A DNA stretch of 64,000 nucleotides from Microbacterium keratanolyticum (GTDB taxonomy: Bacteria; Actinomycetota; Actinomycetes; Actinomycetales; Microbacteriaceae): positions 1,860,001-1,924,000 of the forward strand of contig NZ_JAFBBQ010000001.1 in the NCBI RefSeq assembly GCF_016907255.1, written 5' to 3'. The first letter of the stretch is position 1, and each line of letters opens with the position of its first letter. Of the stretch, positions 50,190 through 58,225 are shown piece by piece. Made by a program: the position numbers and the translations under genes. The notes below the pieces were generated by a model, which had not been told where the DNA came from, searched no databases, and worked only from the letters and a program-made list of their open reading frames with translations.

Positions 50190-51481
50190 GAGTTCTGCTT
50201 CCAGTAGTCGATCTGGCCGCTCTTCATCTGGGCGACGAACTCTGCGGCGGAGATCTTTCCGAGCACCAGCTGATCGATGGTCGGCCACAGCAGCTTCTCG
50301 GTGTAACCGGGGAAGCTGATGCCGTCGTTCTGCTGGTAGTAGCCGTCCGCGTTGTCGAGGGCGGCCTTGACGGTCGACATCTCGGTGCTCACGGTCGCAT
50401 CGCTGCGGATCGGGATGATCTTCGCGTCACTGCCGAGGCTGTCCTGGTAGGACTTGCCGAGGAAGTATGCGGCGAACTTCTGCGCGCTGTCGGCGTTCTT
50501 TGCTCGCGTCGGAACAGCGAACCCGACGAAGTCTGCACGCTGGGCGTTGCTGCCGCCGTCGACCGTCGGGAACGGGAACGACGAGTACTCGAATCCGTCG
50601 GCGGCGTAGGGGCCGGTCTCGGTGGGGATCCAGGTGCCGTTGAAGAGCAGCGCGGCCTTGTTGTCGGCCCAGGCCTGCTGCTGCGCCGGCCACTTGCTGG
50701 CGTTGTAGCCGGAGATGAAGTAGCCGCCCTGGACGAGCTCCTCGACGAGTTCCGCGGCCTTCAGGGCCTCCTTCGAGTCCCAGCCCTCACCGCTCGGGTC
50801 TTCGGCGATCTCCTTGAGCGAGCCGGGGCCCGCGACGCGCACCATCGCGGTCGTGTACCAGTAGGCGTTGTAGCCCGAGACGTCGCCGTCGACGGCGAAT
50901 GGGGTCTCGCCGCCGGCCTTGATCGCGTCGAGGGTGTCGATGAATCCGTCCCAGTCGGCCGGCGGAGCGTCGACGAGCTCGGGGTGGGCGGTCGCGTTGA
51001 ACCAGATCGCATCGCTCGTGAGCGAGTAGGGGAGCATCCACGGGGCGTCGCCGCCCTCGACCGACAGCGTGTCGACGTCGAGGTAGGCGCTCGGGATGAG
51101 GTCGGACACCTTCGAGCCGTCGACCTCGGCGTCGTAGGCGGCCTCGAGCGACTTCGCCTGACCGGTCTCGGCGAGGATCGGCGCGAGCTTCGCGAACGAG
51201 CCATCCACAAGGTCGGGCACCTTGTTCGTGTTGAGCGTGGGCACGACCTTCTTGATGTTGTCACGCCCCTGCCACTGCACGTTGACCTCGATGCCGGTCT
51301 CCTTCTCGAAGTCGGCGATCGCGGCGGCCACGACCTTCTGCTGCGCCTCGCCCTCCTTCCACATGGACCAGTAGGTGAGGGAATCACTCGATGAGTCGCC
51401 CGCGGCGGAAGCGCATCCGCTGGCGGTGACCGCCAGAACGCTGACGAGGGCGAGTGCAGAGAACGTACGGATCTTCGCCAT
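50186..51481 (-). CDS. Sugar-binding lipoprotein of the ABC importer
   Basis: 431-residue family 1 extracellular solute-binding protein with lipobox ASGC23. LTYWSMWKEGEAQQKVVAAAIADFEKETGIEVNVQWQGRD is the typical N-terminal lobe start; NKAALLFNGTWIPTETG, FPFPTVDGG and LGKISAAEFVAQM follow. Aromatic-rich stretches (NAYWYTTAM, GYYQQND) suit carbohydrate stacking. ATG 51481 has AAAGGA upstream. First gene of an operon ending with sulfatase 1, which implies that the ligand is a sulfated or partly sulfated oligosaccharide (inference). Confidence 0.92.
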   Translation of the reverse strand: MAKIRTFSALALVSVLAVTASGCASAAGDSSSDSLTYWSMWKEGEAQQKVVAAAIADFEKETGIEVNVQWQGRDNIKKVVPTLNTNKVPDLVDGSFAKLAPILAETGQAKSLEAAYDAEVDGSKVSDLIPSAYLDVDTLSVEGGDAPWMLPYSLTSDAIWFNATAHPELVDAPPADWDGFIDTLDAIKAGGETPFAVDGDVSGYNAYWYTTAMVRVAGPGSLKEIAEDPSGEGWDSKEALKAAELVEELVQGGYFISGYNASKWPAQQQAWADNKAALLFNGTWIPTETGPYAADGFEYSSFPFPTVDGGSNAQRADFVGFAVPTRAKNADSAQKFAAYFLGKSYQDSLGSDAKIIPIRSDATVSTEMSTVKAALDNADGYYQQNDGISFPGYTEKLLWPTIDQLVLGKISAAEFVAQMKSGQIDYWKQNS

Positions 51482-51550
51482 CGGATTTCCTTTCGTGTCG
51501 AGGGTGCCTCTTCGCCCCTCGGAGCCTCGACTCAAACAAGCACTAGAGAG

Positions 51551-51643
51551 AGTATTCAAGGAGTAATTCAGAATCGATTTCTCTGGGTTTGGCGCGAGAA
51601 CGAACAAAACCCGAGATATCCGAGAGTCCTTCCCTCAAATACT
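51551..51643. promoter_or_regulatory. A/T-rich divergent control region with inverted AGTATT sites
   Basis: AGTATTCAAGGAG (51551-51563) and, inverted, TCCCTCAAATACT (51631-51643, complement AGTATTTGAGGGA) are related 13-mers about 80 bp apart. They lie in a markedly A/T-rich 220-bp gap between the importer operon and the GntR/LacI hybrid gene, so they are candidate half-sites for that regulator. Confidence 0.45.
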
Positions 51644-51702
51644 TCTTTATTCCTCTCTTCTGGAGAGGCAGACTCGGAGAAGTACGTAGGAGGGGAGAAG
51701 CC

Positions 51703-52821
51703 GTGGCGACACGACGATCTGTGATTCGCGATGCGGATTCGAAGGGGCTGAAGTTCGAGGCCCTTGCGGATGAATTGCGCCGCGGAATCCTTGCGGGCAC
51801 CTGGACGGCGGGGCAGAAGCTCCCGACCGAGCAGCAGCTCGCAGAAGAGACCGGATACTCCCTGACAACGGTACGCCGTGCATTCGACGACCTGGTGGCG
51901 GAGGGCGTCGTCGTGCGTCGTCAGGGCGCGGGCAGCTTCGTCGCCCACACCCGTCCGCGCGAGCAGCGGGCGCGACGTCGCATCGGCGTGCTGCTGCCCG
52001 ACACTCAGCTCTACTACCCCCGCGTGCTGCAGGGCATCGACGAGTCGCTGTCGGCTGCAGGTGCGAGCCTGCAGCTCGCGACCTACCGCTACGACCGGAC
52101 CAAAGAGGATGCGGCGATCGAGTCCCTGCTGGATGCCGGTGTCGACGGGCTGCTGCTTTCTCCGACTCTCACCGAGATCGACGACCCGGATGCGCGGGCC
52201 CAGACGCTCATGCAGCTCCCCGTACCTGTCGTGATGGTCGAGCGCAGCCTTGTGGACCTCGGGCCGCGTGACCGCACAGAGCACGTCTGCTCGGACCACC
52301 GCGGTGGCGCCTACGACGCGGTGCAGCACCTTGCGGCCCTGGGTCATCAGCGCATCGCTCTGCTCATGCGCGAGCGGACCCCCACTGGACCTGCGATCAT
52401 GAACGGCTACCGCCACGCGATCGCCGATCTCGGTCTTCCCTCGGGGCTGGAGTTCACCCAGGCGAAGACCGCCTGGGAGGTCGACTCGGCGCAGGGCGCC
52501 TTTGATCGGCTGCGCGAGCTCGAGGCGACGGCGGCGCTCGTCTTCGGCGACCGTGAGGCCACGCTGCTGCAGGGCGCCATCCGCCGCAGTGGCCTGAGCG
52601 TGCCCGGCGACATCGCGCTCGTCTCCTATGACGATGAGGTCGCCGACCTCGCGGAGGTGCCGCTGAGCGCGGTCGCCCCGCCCAAGTACCGCATCGGACG
52701 GATGGCCGCCGACGTGCTGCTGCGTCGCCTCATCGAGGGCGATGACTGTCCGCTGCATCAGATCAGACTTCGGCCGCGCATCGTCATCCGCCGCTCGTGC
52801 GGCGCTGTCGTGGCCGAGTAA
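51703..52821 (+). CDS. GntR/LacI hybrid transcriptional regulator
   Basis: 372 residues. N-terminal GntR winged helix (about 15-85): LKFEALADELRRGILAGTWTAGQKLPTEQQLAEETGYSLTTVRRAFDDLVAEGVVVRRQGAGSFV. C-terminal LacI-like sugar-binding domain (about 95-365): RRIGVLLPDTQLYYPRVLQGIDESL, GVDGLLLSPTL, ALVSYDDEVADLAEVPLSAVAPPKYRIGRMAADVLLRRL. This is the AraR-type architecture. GTG 51703 follows AGGAGGGG. It diverges from the importer and leads the Gfo/Idh-sulfatase genes, so it probably controls both arms in response to a sugar. Confidence 0.9.
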   Translation: MATRRSVIRDADSKGLKFEALADELRRGILAGTWTAGQKLPTEQQLAEETGYSLTTVRRAFDDLVAEGVVVRRQGAGSFVAHTRPREQRARRRIGVLLPDTQLYYPRVLQGIDESLSAAGASLQLATYRYDRTKEDAAIESLLDAGVDGLLLSPTLTEIDDPDARAQTLMQLPVPVVMVERSLVDLGPRDRTEHVCSDHRGGAYDAVQHLAALGHQRIALLMRERTPTGPAIMNGYRHAIADLGLPSGLEFTQAKTAWEVDSAQGAFDRLRELEATAALVFGDREATLLQGAIRRSGLSVPGDIALVSYDDEVADLAEVPLSAVAPPKYRIGRMAADVLLRRLIEGDDCPLHQIRLRPRIVIRRSCGAVVAE

Positions 52822-52836
52822 CGACGAAGGAGTTTC

Positions 52837-53835
52837 ATGCGTATCGGACTGATTGGCGCCGGGGCAGTCGCCAAGTACCACGTCGAGGCCGCGCTGGCGC
52901 TGCCCGGCGCGCGCTTCACGGCGATCTGCGATCTCGATGAATCCGCCGCGGCGCGCGCCGCGAAGGACGTCGAAGGCGTGCAGTTCTTCACGGACTACCG
53001 GGCGCTCGTCGAGAGTGACGATGTCGATGCGGTCATCGTGAACACTCCGCATGCGCTGCACCTGCCCATGGCGATCGACGCGGCGCGCGCGGGCAAGCAC
53101 GTTCTCGTGGAGAAGCCGATGGCGACGAGCCTCGCCGACTGCGACCTCATGCAGGAGGAGACGGCCGCTGCCGGGGTGAAGCTGGCCGTCGGCCACATCC
53201 AGCATTTCCTTCCCGACAAGGTCGCGGCGCGCGCCCTTCTGGAGCAGGGCGAACTCGGCGAGGTCGTGATGATCCGCGACCAGCGCAGCACTGACTATCG
53301 TCCCGGAACCCGTCCGGAGTGGTTCTTCTCCCGACCGATCGCGGGTGGCGGCGCGCTCATCAACATCGGAGGGCACTGCCTGGATCGCGCGCTCTGGTTC
53401 GGCGGCGCGCCGGCGGTCGAGGTGAGCGCCAGCGTGGCGCAGCGCTTCGGTGTTCCGGTCGAGACGGATGGCACGATCGCGCTGCGCCTGGCCAACGGTG
53501 TCGGCGTGACGATCGCCGTCGTGAGCGATCCGCCCGCGCGCAGTGACCTGCTGGCGATCGTGTGCGAGCGAGGAGTGATCGAGGCAGACCCGCGCGTGGG
53601 GACTCTGGTCCGCGTCGACGGACACACCCGCGTCGTGCGCGACCCGGATGCCGGCGACATCCAGCAGGCCTTCACCGCGCAACTCGCGGACTTCCTCGGT
53701 GTGATCGACGGCGACGCCCCTGCGGTGCCGCTCGAACACGCACGGCACGTCGTCGAGCTCGTTCTCGCCAGCTACGAGTCCGCCGCCGCGCAGCGCTCGC
53801 TGCAGATTCCTCTCCGCGCAGAGGTGCCGGCGTGA
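52837..53835 (+). CDS. Gfo/Idh/MocA-family oxidoreductase 1
   Basis: 332 residues. MRIGLIGAGAVAKYHVEAALALPGARFTAICDLD is the NAD(P) Rossmann motif (GxGxxA); VEKPMATSLADCDLM carries the EKP lysine, and GGGALINIGGHCLDRALWF the catalytic His region. It oxidises a hydroxyl of a sugar or sugar derivative. AAGGAG precedes ATG. The stop overlaps the GTG of sulfatase 2, so the two are coupled: the sugar is probably both oxidised and desulfated. Confidence 0.92.
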   Translation: MRIGLIGAGAVAKYHVEAALALPGARFTAICDLDESAAARAAKDVEGVQFFTDYRALVESDDVDAVIVNTPHALHLPMAIDAARAGKHVLVEKPMATSLADCDLMQEETAAAGVKLAVGHIQHFLPDKVAARALLEQGELGEVVMIRDQRSTDYRPGTRPEWFFSRPIAGGGALINIGGHCLDRALWFGGAPAVEVSASVAQRFGVPVETDGTIALRLANGVGVTIAVVSDPPARSDLLAIVCERGVIEADPRVGTLVRVDGHTRVVRDPDAGDIQQAFTAQLADFLGVIDGDAPAVPLEHARHVVELVLASYESAAAQRSLQIPLRAEVPA

Positions 53836-55286
53836 CCCAGGAGACACGGCGGCCTCCCCACATCGTCTTCGTCATGAGCGACGACCAGGGCCCCTGGGCC
53901 TTGGGAGCGGCGGGCAACGCCGAGATCCAGACCCCTGTGATCGATGCGCTCGCGGACCAGGGCATCCGCCTCTCTCGTTTCTTCTGCGCATCGCCGGTCT
54001 GCTCTCCGGCGAGGGCATCGCTGCTGACGGGGCGGGTTCCCTCGCAGCACGGGGTGCACGATTACCTCGACGGGGCGCATGCGGGACCGGACAGTGCCGA
54101 CTATCTCGGCGGAATCCCCACGTTCACGGATGCGCTTGCGGACGCCGGGTATCGCCTCGGCCTCAGCGGCAAATGGCATCTTGGTTCGAGTGATGTGCCG
54201 CGTCGCGGCTTCGTGCACTGGTTCGCGCTCCACGGAGGTGGCAGCAGCTACGACCGCGCGCTCATGTATCGCGACGGCGTGGCCGAGCAGGTCGAGGGCT
54301 ATCTGACGGACATCATCGCGGATGATGCGATCTCGTTCATCGAGGCGGAGGCGGGCGGATCCGCGCCGTTCTTCCTCGCGGTGAACTTCACGGCACCGCA
54401 CAAGCCGTTCGCGGGGCAGCATCCCGAGCGGTTCACCGACCTCTATCGTGACTGCGCGTTCGAGAGCTGTCCGCAGGAGTCGCCACATCCCTGGTTGCAG
54501 ACGCTGGATGGCGGGCCGATCGGCGGTGAGCCGGACGCGCGCGAAGCGCTGATCGGGTACTTCGCGGCGGTGACCGCGATGGATGCCGCGATCGGCCGCA
54601 TTCTGGATGCGCTCCGCGCGCAGGGGGACGACCGAGAGACGATCGTGGTCTTCACGAGCGACAACGGCTTCAATGCGGGCCATCACGGCATCTGGGGCAA
54701 GGGCAACGGCACCTTCCCGCTCAACATGTACGACGAGTCGGTCATGGTGCCGTTCGTGCTCCGCGCTCCGGGTCTCGTGCCGGAGGGTGTCGTCGACGAT
54801 GCGCTCGTGAGCGCCTACGACATCGCTCCCACGCTGCTGGATCTCGTCGGCATCGACCCGACGCGCTTCGAGAGCGGGCCGGGGCGAAGCCGGGCGCCGC
54901 TTCTGCGTGGGGAGACCGGGAGGGACACGGACGCAGAGATCGTCGTGCACAACGAGTATGGTCCGGTGCGGATGATCCGCACCGCCGATCGCAAGTACGT
55001 GCACCGCTTCCCCTACGGCCCACATGAGTTCTACGACCTCGCAGCCGACCCCGGAGAGCGGGAGAACCTGGTGGACGATCCCGCACGTGCGGACGAGGTC
55101 GCCGACATGCGGCGACGACTGGCCGACTGGTTCGCCACCCACCGAGGTGATGCGCGCTATGACGGTGCGCTGCTGCCGGTGACGGGAGCCGGGCAGATCG
55201 CTCCGCTGGCCGAGGATCCGCAGTCCGCTTTCGGTATGCCAATGTGGGATGGCGCGCTCGCGCAGAACTCCGAAGGAAGAACTTGA
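53832..55286 (+). CDS. Sulfatase 2 (Cys-type, family S1)
   Basis: 484 residues. C57 in PVCSPARASLLTGRVPSQHG is the formylglycine site; HIVFVMSDDQGPWALG holds the first metal pair, KWHLGSSD the conserved KWH, and TSDNGFNAGHHGIWGKGN the second metal site and lysine. FYDLAADPGERENLVDD is the usual C-terminal sulfatase motif. The GTG start overlaps the oxidoreductase stop; the frame reaching 53562 is inside that gene. No signal peptide: cytosolic. Confidence 0.92.
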   Translation: MTQETRRPPHIVFVMSDDQGPWALGAAGNAEIQTPVIDALADQGIRLSRFFCASPVCSPARASLLTGRVPSQHGVHDYLDGAHAGPDSADYLGGIPTFTDALADAGYRLGLSGKWHLGSSDVPRRGFVHWFALHGGGSSYDRALMYRDGVAEQVEGYLTDIIADDAISFIEAEAGGSAPFFLAVNFTAPHKPFAGQHPERFTDLYRDCAFESCPQESPHPWLQTLDGGPIGGEPDAREALIGYFAAVTAMDAAIGRILDALRAQGDDRETIVVFTSDNGFNAGHHGIWGKGNGTFPLNMYDESVMVPFVLRAPGLVPEGVVDDALVSAYDIAPTLLDLVGIDPTRFESGPGRSRAPLLRGETGRDTDAEIVVHNEYGPVRMIRTADRKYVHRFPYGPHEFYDLAADPGERENLVDDPARADEVADMRRRLADWFATHRGDARYDGALLPVTGAGQIAPLAEDPQSAFGMPMWDGALAQNSEGRT

Positions 55287-55288
55287 GC

Positions 55289-56674
55289 ATGAACCAGAAG
55301 CGGCCCAACATCGTCTTGATCGTGTCGGATGATCACGGGTACGCGGATCGGTCGGCGCTGGGAACCCCGGGGGTCAGCACCCCCGCTCTTGATCGGCTGG
55401 CCGCGGAGGGCGTCACCTTCTCCGACGCCTATGTCACCGCGCCGATCTGCTCGCCGTCCCGCGCGGGCCTCATCGCGGGGCAGTATCAACAGCGCTGGGG
55501 TGGGCTCTGGTTCGACTCGGCGGAGATCGGTGACGTCGACACGATCGCCGAGCAGCTCGGTGCTGCCGGGTACGCCACCGGCTACTTCGGCAAGGTGCAC
55601 TATGGCACCGAGACCGAGAGGGATCGAGGGGCCCCTCCCGGGCACGGCTTCCACGAATCCTTCTACGGGCTGGCTGGCCAGTCGATGGGGCGACTGCACT
55701 ATCGACACCACAGCGCCGAGTCCGTCGAGACCTACGGCGACGCCGCCGAGGCGATGGGCGTGCAGCCTTTCTGGTCGGGCACGGAACCGGCCGAGTTCGA
55801 CGGCTTCACGACGGATGAGATCGCCGATCGCGCGATGGACTTCGTCGAGCGGCACCAGGACGAGCCGTTCTTCGCGATGGTCGCCTTCAACGCGGTGCAC
55901 AACTTCTGCTGGCAGCTTCCGGACGAGGAGCGGGAAGCCCGCGGCCTGCCGGACTTCGCCGACTGGAACCCGGGGGCGAGTGAGTACCTCGACTGGTACG
56001 ACGGCGCGATCAGCCCGAACCTTCCGGACGGGCGTGCGTTCTACCTCGCCCAGCTCGAGCTCATGGACCGGGCCATCGGGCGCATCCTCGGCCAGCTCGA
56101 TGCCGCGGGCCTCGCCGACGACACGATCGTCGTGTACCTCACCGACAACGGCGGCTCGCACTGCAACTACGGCGACAACGGCACCCTGCGTGGTTCCAAG
56201 TACACGCTCTGGGAAGGCGGCATCCGTGTGCCCTTCCTCGTGCGCTGGCCCGGGGTCTCGGCACCCGGCGTGACGATCGACGCCCCCGTGAGTGCGCTTG
56301 ACCTTGCCCCGACCTTCGCGGCGGCGGCCGCAGTCTCGCCGGTGCCGGACACCGATGGCAGGGATCTCCGTGCCGTGCTGGAGGGCGCGAAAGCAGAAGA
56401 GCGAGTGCTGCACTGGGACTGCGGATGGCAGTGGGCGGTGCGCCACGGCGACTGGAAGCTCAGCTGGTTCGACGCTGCCGATCCGACCGCGGCGTACATC
56501 CGCAGCGTCGAGCACACCGAGCCCGGAGACGGCCTCATGCTCTGCGATCTGGCGAAGGATCGCAGCGAGCAGCACGACGTCGCCGCGGAGCATCCGGACA
56601 TCGTCAAGAGCCTGCTCTCGCAGCATCAGCGGTGGCGGGCCGAGGTCGGACTGCCGACACCCGGACCCGCCTGA
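55289..56674 (+). CDS. Sulfatase 3 (Cys-type, family S1)
   Basis: 461 residues. C54 in PICSPSRAGLIAGQYQQRWG is a CSPSR site; NIVLIVSDDHGYADRSALG gives metal residues, GYATGYFGKVHYG has KVH in place of the common KWH, and YLTDNGGSHCNYGDNGTLRGSKYTLWEGGIRVPFLVRWPG is the second metal/Lys region. This pattern resembles N-acetylgalactosamine/heparan-type sulfatases, but subfamily cannot be fixed by eye. GAAGGAAG precedes ATG 55289. Converges with sulfatase 4. Confidence 0.92.
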   Translation: MNQKRPNIVLIVSDDHGYADRSALGTPGVSTPALDRLAAEGVTFSDAYVTAPICSPSRAGLIAGQYQQRWGGLWFDSAEIGDVDTIAEQLGAAGYATGYFGKVHYGTETERDRGAPPGHGFHESFYGLAGQSMGRLHYRHHSAESVETYGDAAEAMGVQPFWSGTEPAEFDGFTTDEIADRAMDFVERHQDEPFFAMVAFNAVHNFCWQLPDEEREARGLPDFADWNPGASEYLDWYDGAISPNLPDGRAFYLAQLELMDRAIGRILGQLDAAGLADDTIVVYLTDNGGSHCNYGDNGTLRGSKYTLWEGGIRVPFLVRWPGVSAPGVTIDAPVSALDLAPTFAAAAAVSPVPDTDGRDLRAVLEGAKAEERVLHWDCGWQWAVRHGDWKLSWFDAADPTAAYIRSVEHTEPGDGLMLCDLAKDRSEQHDVAAEHPDIVKSLLSQHQRWRAEVGLPTPGPA

Positions 56675-56683
56675 GCACCTCCG

Positions 56684-58117
56684 CTACGAGATGACGGGGG
56701 AGAGAGCTCGAAGAGCGTCGGCCCCCTCGAAGTCATCGTCGGTCGCGTCGAGCGCGGCGATGAGTCGTTGCGCGAGCAGACCCGCCGCGGCGGAGTCTGC
56801 CGCATTGCGCGCCTCGAACGGGTCGCTCGTCAGGTCGTAGTACTCCACGCGCAGCCCAGTGGTCGGCTCCCACGTCGTGATCAGCTTGTCGATGCGGGTG
56901 CGGATGCCGCGGGCGCTGCTGTGATCGCTGCGTGAGGGGTAGCGGTAGTAGAGAGCCGCGGGATCAGCAGATTCCGGGGCCTCTCCGCGGAGGGCCGCGG
57001 AACTGTCCTGACCGACCATCTGCGGGGGGATCGCGTGCGCGAGGCCCGCGAGGCCGAGCAGGGTGGGTGCGAATCCGAGGGAGTCGATCAGCTCGCCGCT
57101 CTCCTGCGCCGGCAGCAGCCCGGGGGAGTGCACGATGAGCGGAATGCGCATCGACTCCTCGTAGCCGACGTTCTTGTAGAGCAGCCCGTGGCTGCCGAGC
57201 TGCATGCCGTGGTCCGAGGTGAACACCAGGATCGGTGCGGGAGAATCCGGGTCGGATGCGTCCCGGAGGTCGTCGAGTGCGGCGACAAGCCGGCCGATCT
57301 CCGCGTCGACGCCGGAGACGGCGGCGAAGTAGTCTGCGGCGACGGAAGCGGCCTCGTCCACGGCGGCCGCTTCGGCGGAACCGGGCGCGGCGTCGTGTGG
57401 CACGTTAGGGCGCGTGAGGAGATCCGCCCCGTCGACGTCGGCATAGAGCGCGCGGTATTGCTCGGGCACCTGATCGAACGGCTGATGCGGAGGGTTCAGA
57501 GAGACCATGAGGGCGAACGGCGACGCATCCGCGCTGTGCCCGCGGATGAAGTCGATCGCGATGTCGATCTCGTGCTCGGCCGACCACTGGTCGACATCGA
57601 TGCGCTCGCCGCGTTCTGCATCCCCATGCCAGTAGTGCGGCGCCAGATGGCGGTCAGCGGCACCGTAGGAGTACCAGAAGTCGAACCCGAACCGACGCGC
57701 GGGCGGCGACCAGGCGTCCCACACCTTGCCGTCCGGGCGGCGCCCCTCGCCGTGCGTCTCGTCATCGGGGGTGGGCGGTTCGAGGTGCCATTTGCCGATG
57801 TAGCCCGTGCGGTATCCGTGCGCGCGCAGGACGCTCGCCCAGGTCGGAAGCCCGTCGCGCAGGCCGACGCCGTCTGCTCCGGTCTCGGAGTTGACGTTGA
57901 GCGTGACGCCGTTGTCGACCGGGCGCAGTCCGGTGAGGAACATCGCCCGGTGCGGGCTGCACACGGGATAGCTGCTGACGGCATGGCGCACGAGACGCCC
58001 CTCGCGCGCGAGACGATCCAGATGGGGTGTGCTGACCGGATCCTCTCCGAGAAGTCCCAACGCCGAAGCGCGGAACTGATCGGCCATGACGACGACGATG
58101 TGCGGGTGTGCAGGCAT
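56684..58117 (-). CDS. Sulfatase 4 (CSPHR variant)
   Basis: 477 residues. C53 in YPVCSPHRAMFLTGLRPVDNG is the modifiable cysteine with His at the fourth motif position where Ala or Ser is usual; CxPxR itself is intact. HIVVVMADQFRASALG, GYIGKWHLEPP, LMVSLNPPHQPF and FTSDHGMQLGSHGLLYKNVGYEESMRIPLIV complete the site. ATG 58117 has GAGGAG upstream. It is transcribed away from the DUF2264 gene across 108 bp with a 9-bp inverted repeat, so it may be under separate control from sulfatases 2 and 3. Confidence 0.91.
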   Translation of the reverse strand: MPAHPHIVVVMADQFRASALGLLGEDPVSTPHLDRLAREGRLVRHAVSSYPVCSPHRAMFLTGLRPVDNGVTLNVNSETGADGVGLRDGLPTWASVLRAHGYRTGYIGKWHLEPPTPDDETHGEGRRPDGKVWDAWSPPARRFGFDFWYSYGAADRHLAPHYWHGDAERGERIDVDQWSAEHEIDIAIDFIRGHSADASPFALMVSLNPPHQPFDQVPEQYRALYADVDGADLLTRPNVPHDAAPGSAEAAAVDEAASVAADYFAAVSGVDAEIGRLVAALDDLRDASDPDSPAPILVFTSDHGMQLGSHGLLYKNVGYEESMRIPLIVHSPGLLPAQESGELIDSLGFAPTLLGLAGLAHAIPPQMVGQDSSAALRGEAPESADPAALYYRYPSRSDHSSARGIRTRIDKLITTWEPTTGLRVEYYDLTSDPFEARNAADSAAAGLLAQRLIAALDATDDDFEGADALRALSPVIS

Positions 58118-58165
58118 GGGGCTCCTCTGTACGGCGGGCTCTCTTCGATCAAAGCGGCTGCGCAC

Positions 58166-58201
58166 CAGAGGATTCCACGACTTTTGGTCTGTAATCCTCT
58201 G
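58166..58201. promoter_or_regulatory. Inverted repeat between sulfatase 4 and the DUF2264 gene
   Basis: CAGAGGATT (58166-58174) and AATCCTCTG (58193-58201) are exact complements 18 bp apart. Placement between divergent starts suggests an operator for a dimeric regulator shared by both genes. Confidence 0.55.
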
Positions 58202-58225
58202 CTCGTCTCCGCGGACGATGGGGAC

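Noticed and set aside
57035..58225. Upstream extension of the DUF2264 frame by about 400 residues
   Set aside because: The extension is antisense to sulfatase 4 and has no matching family; the DUF2264 pattern begins after 58226.
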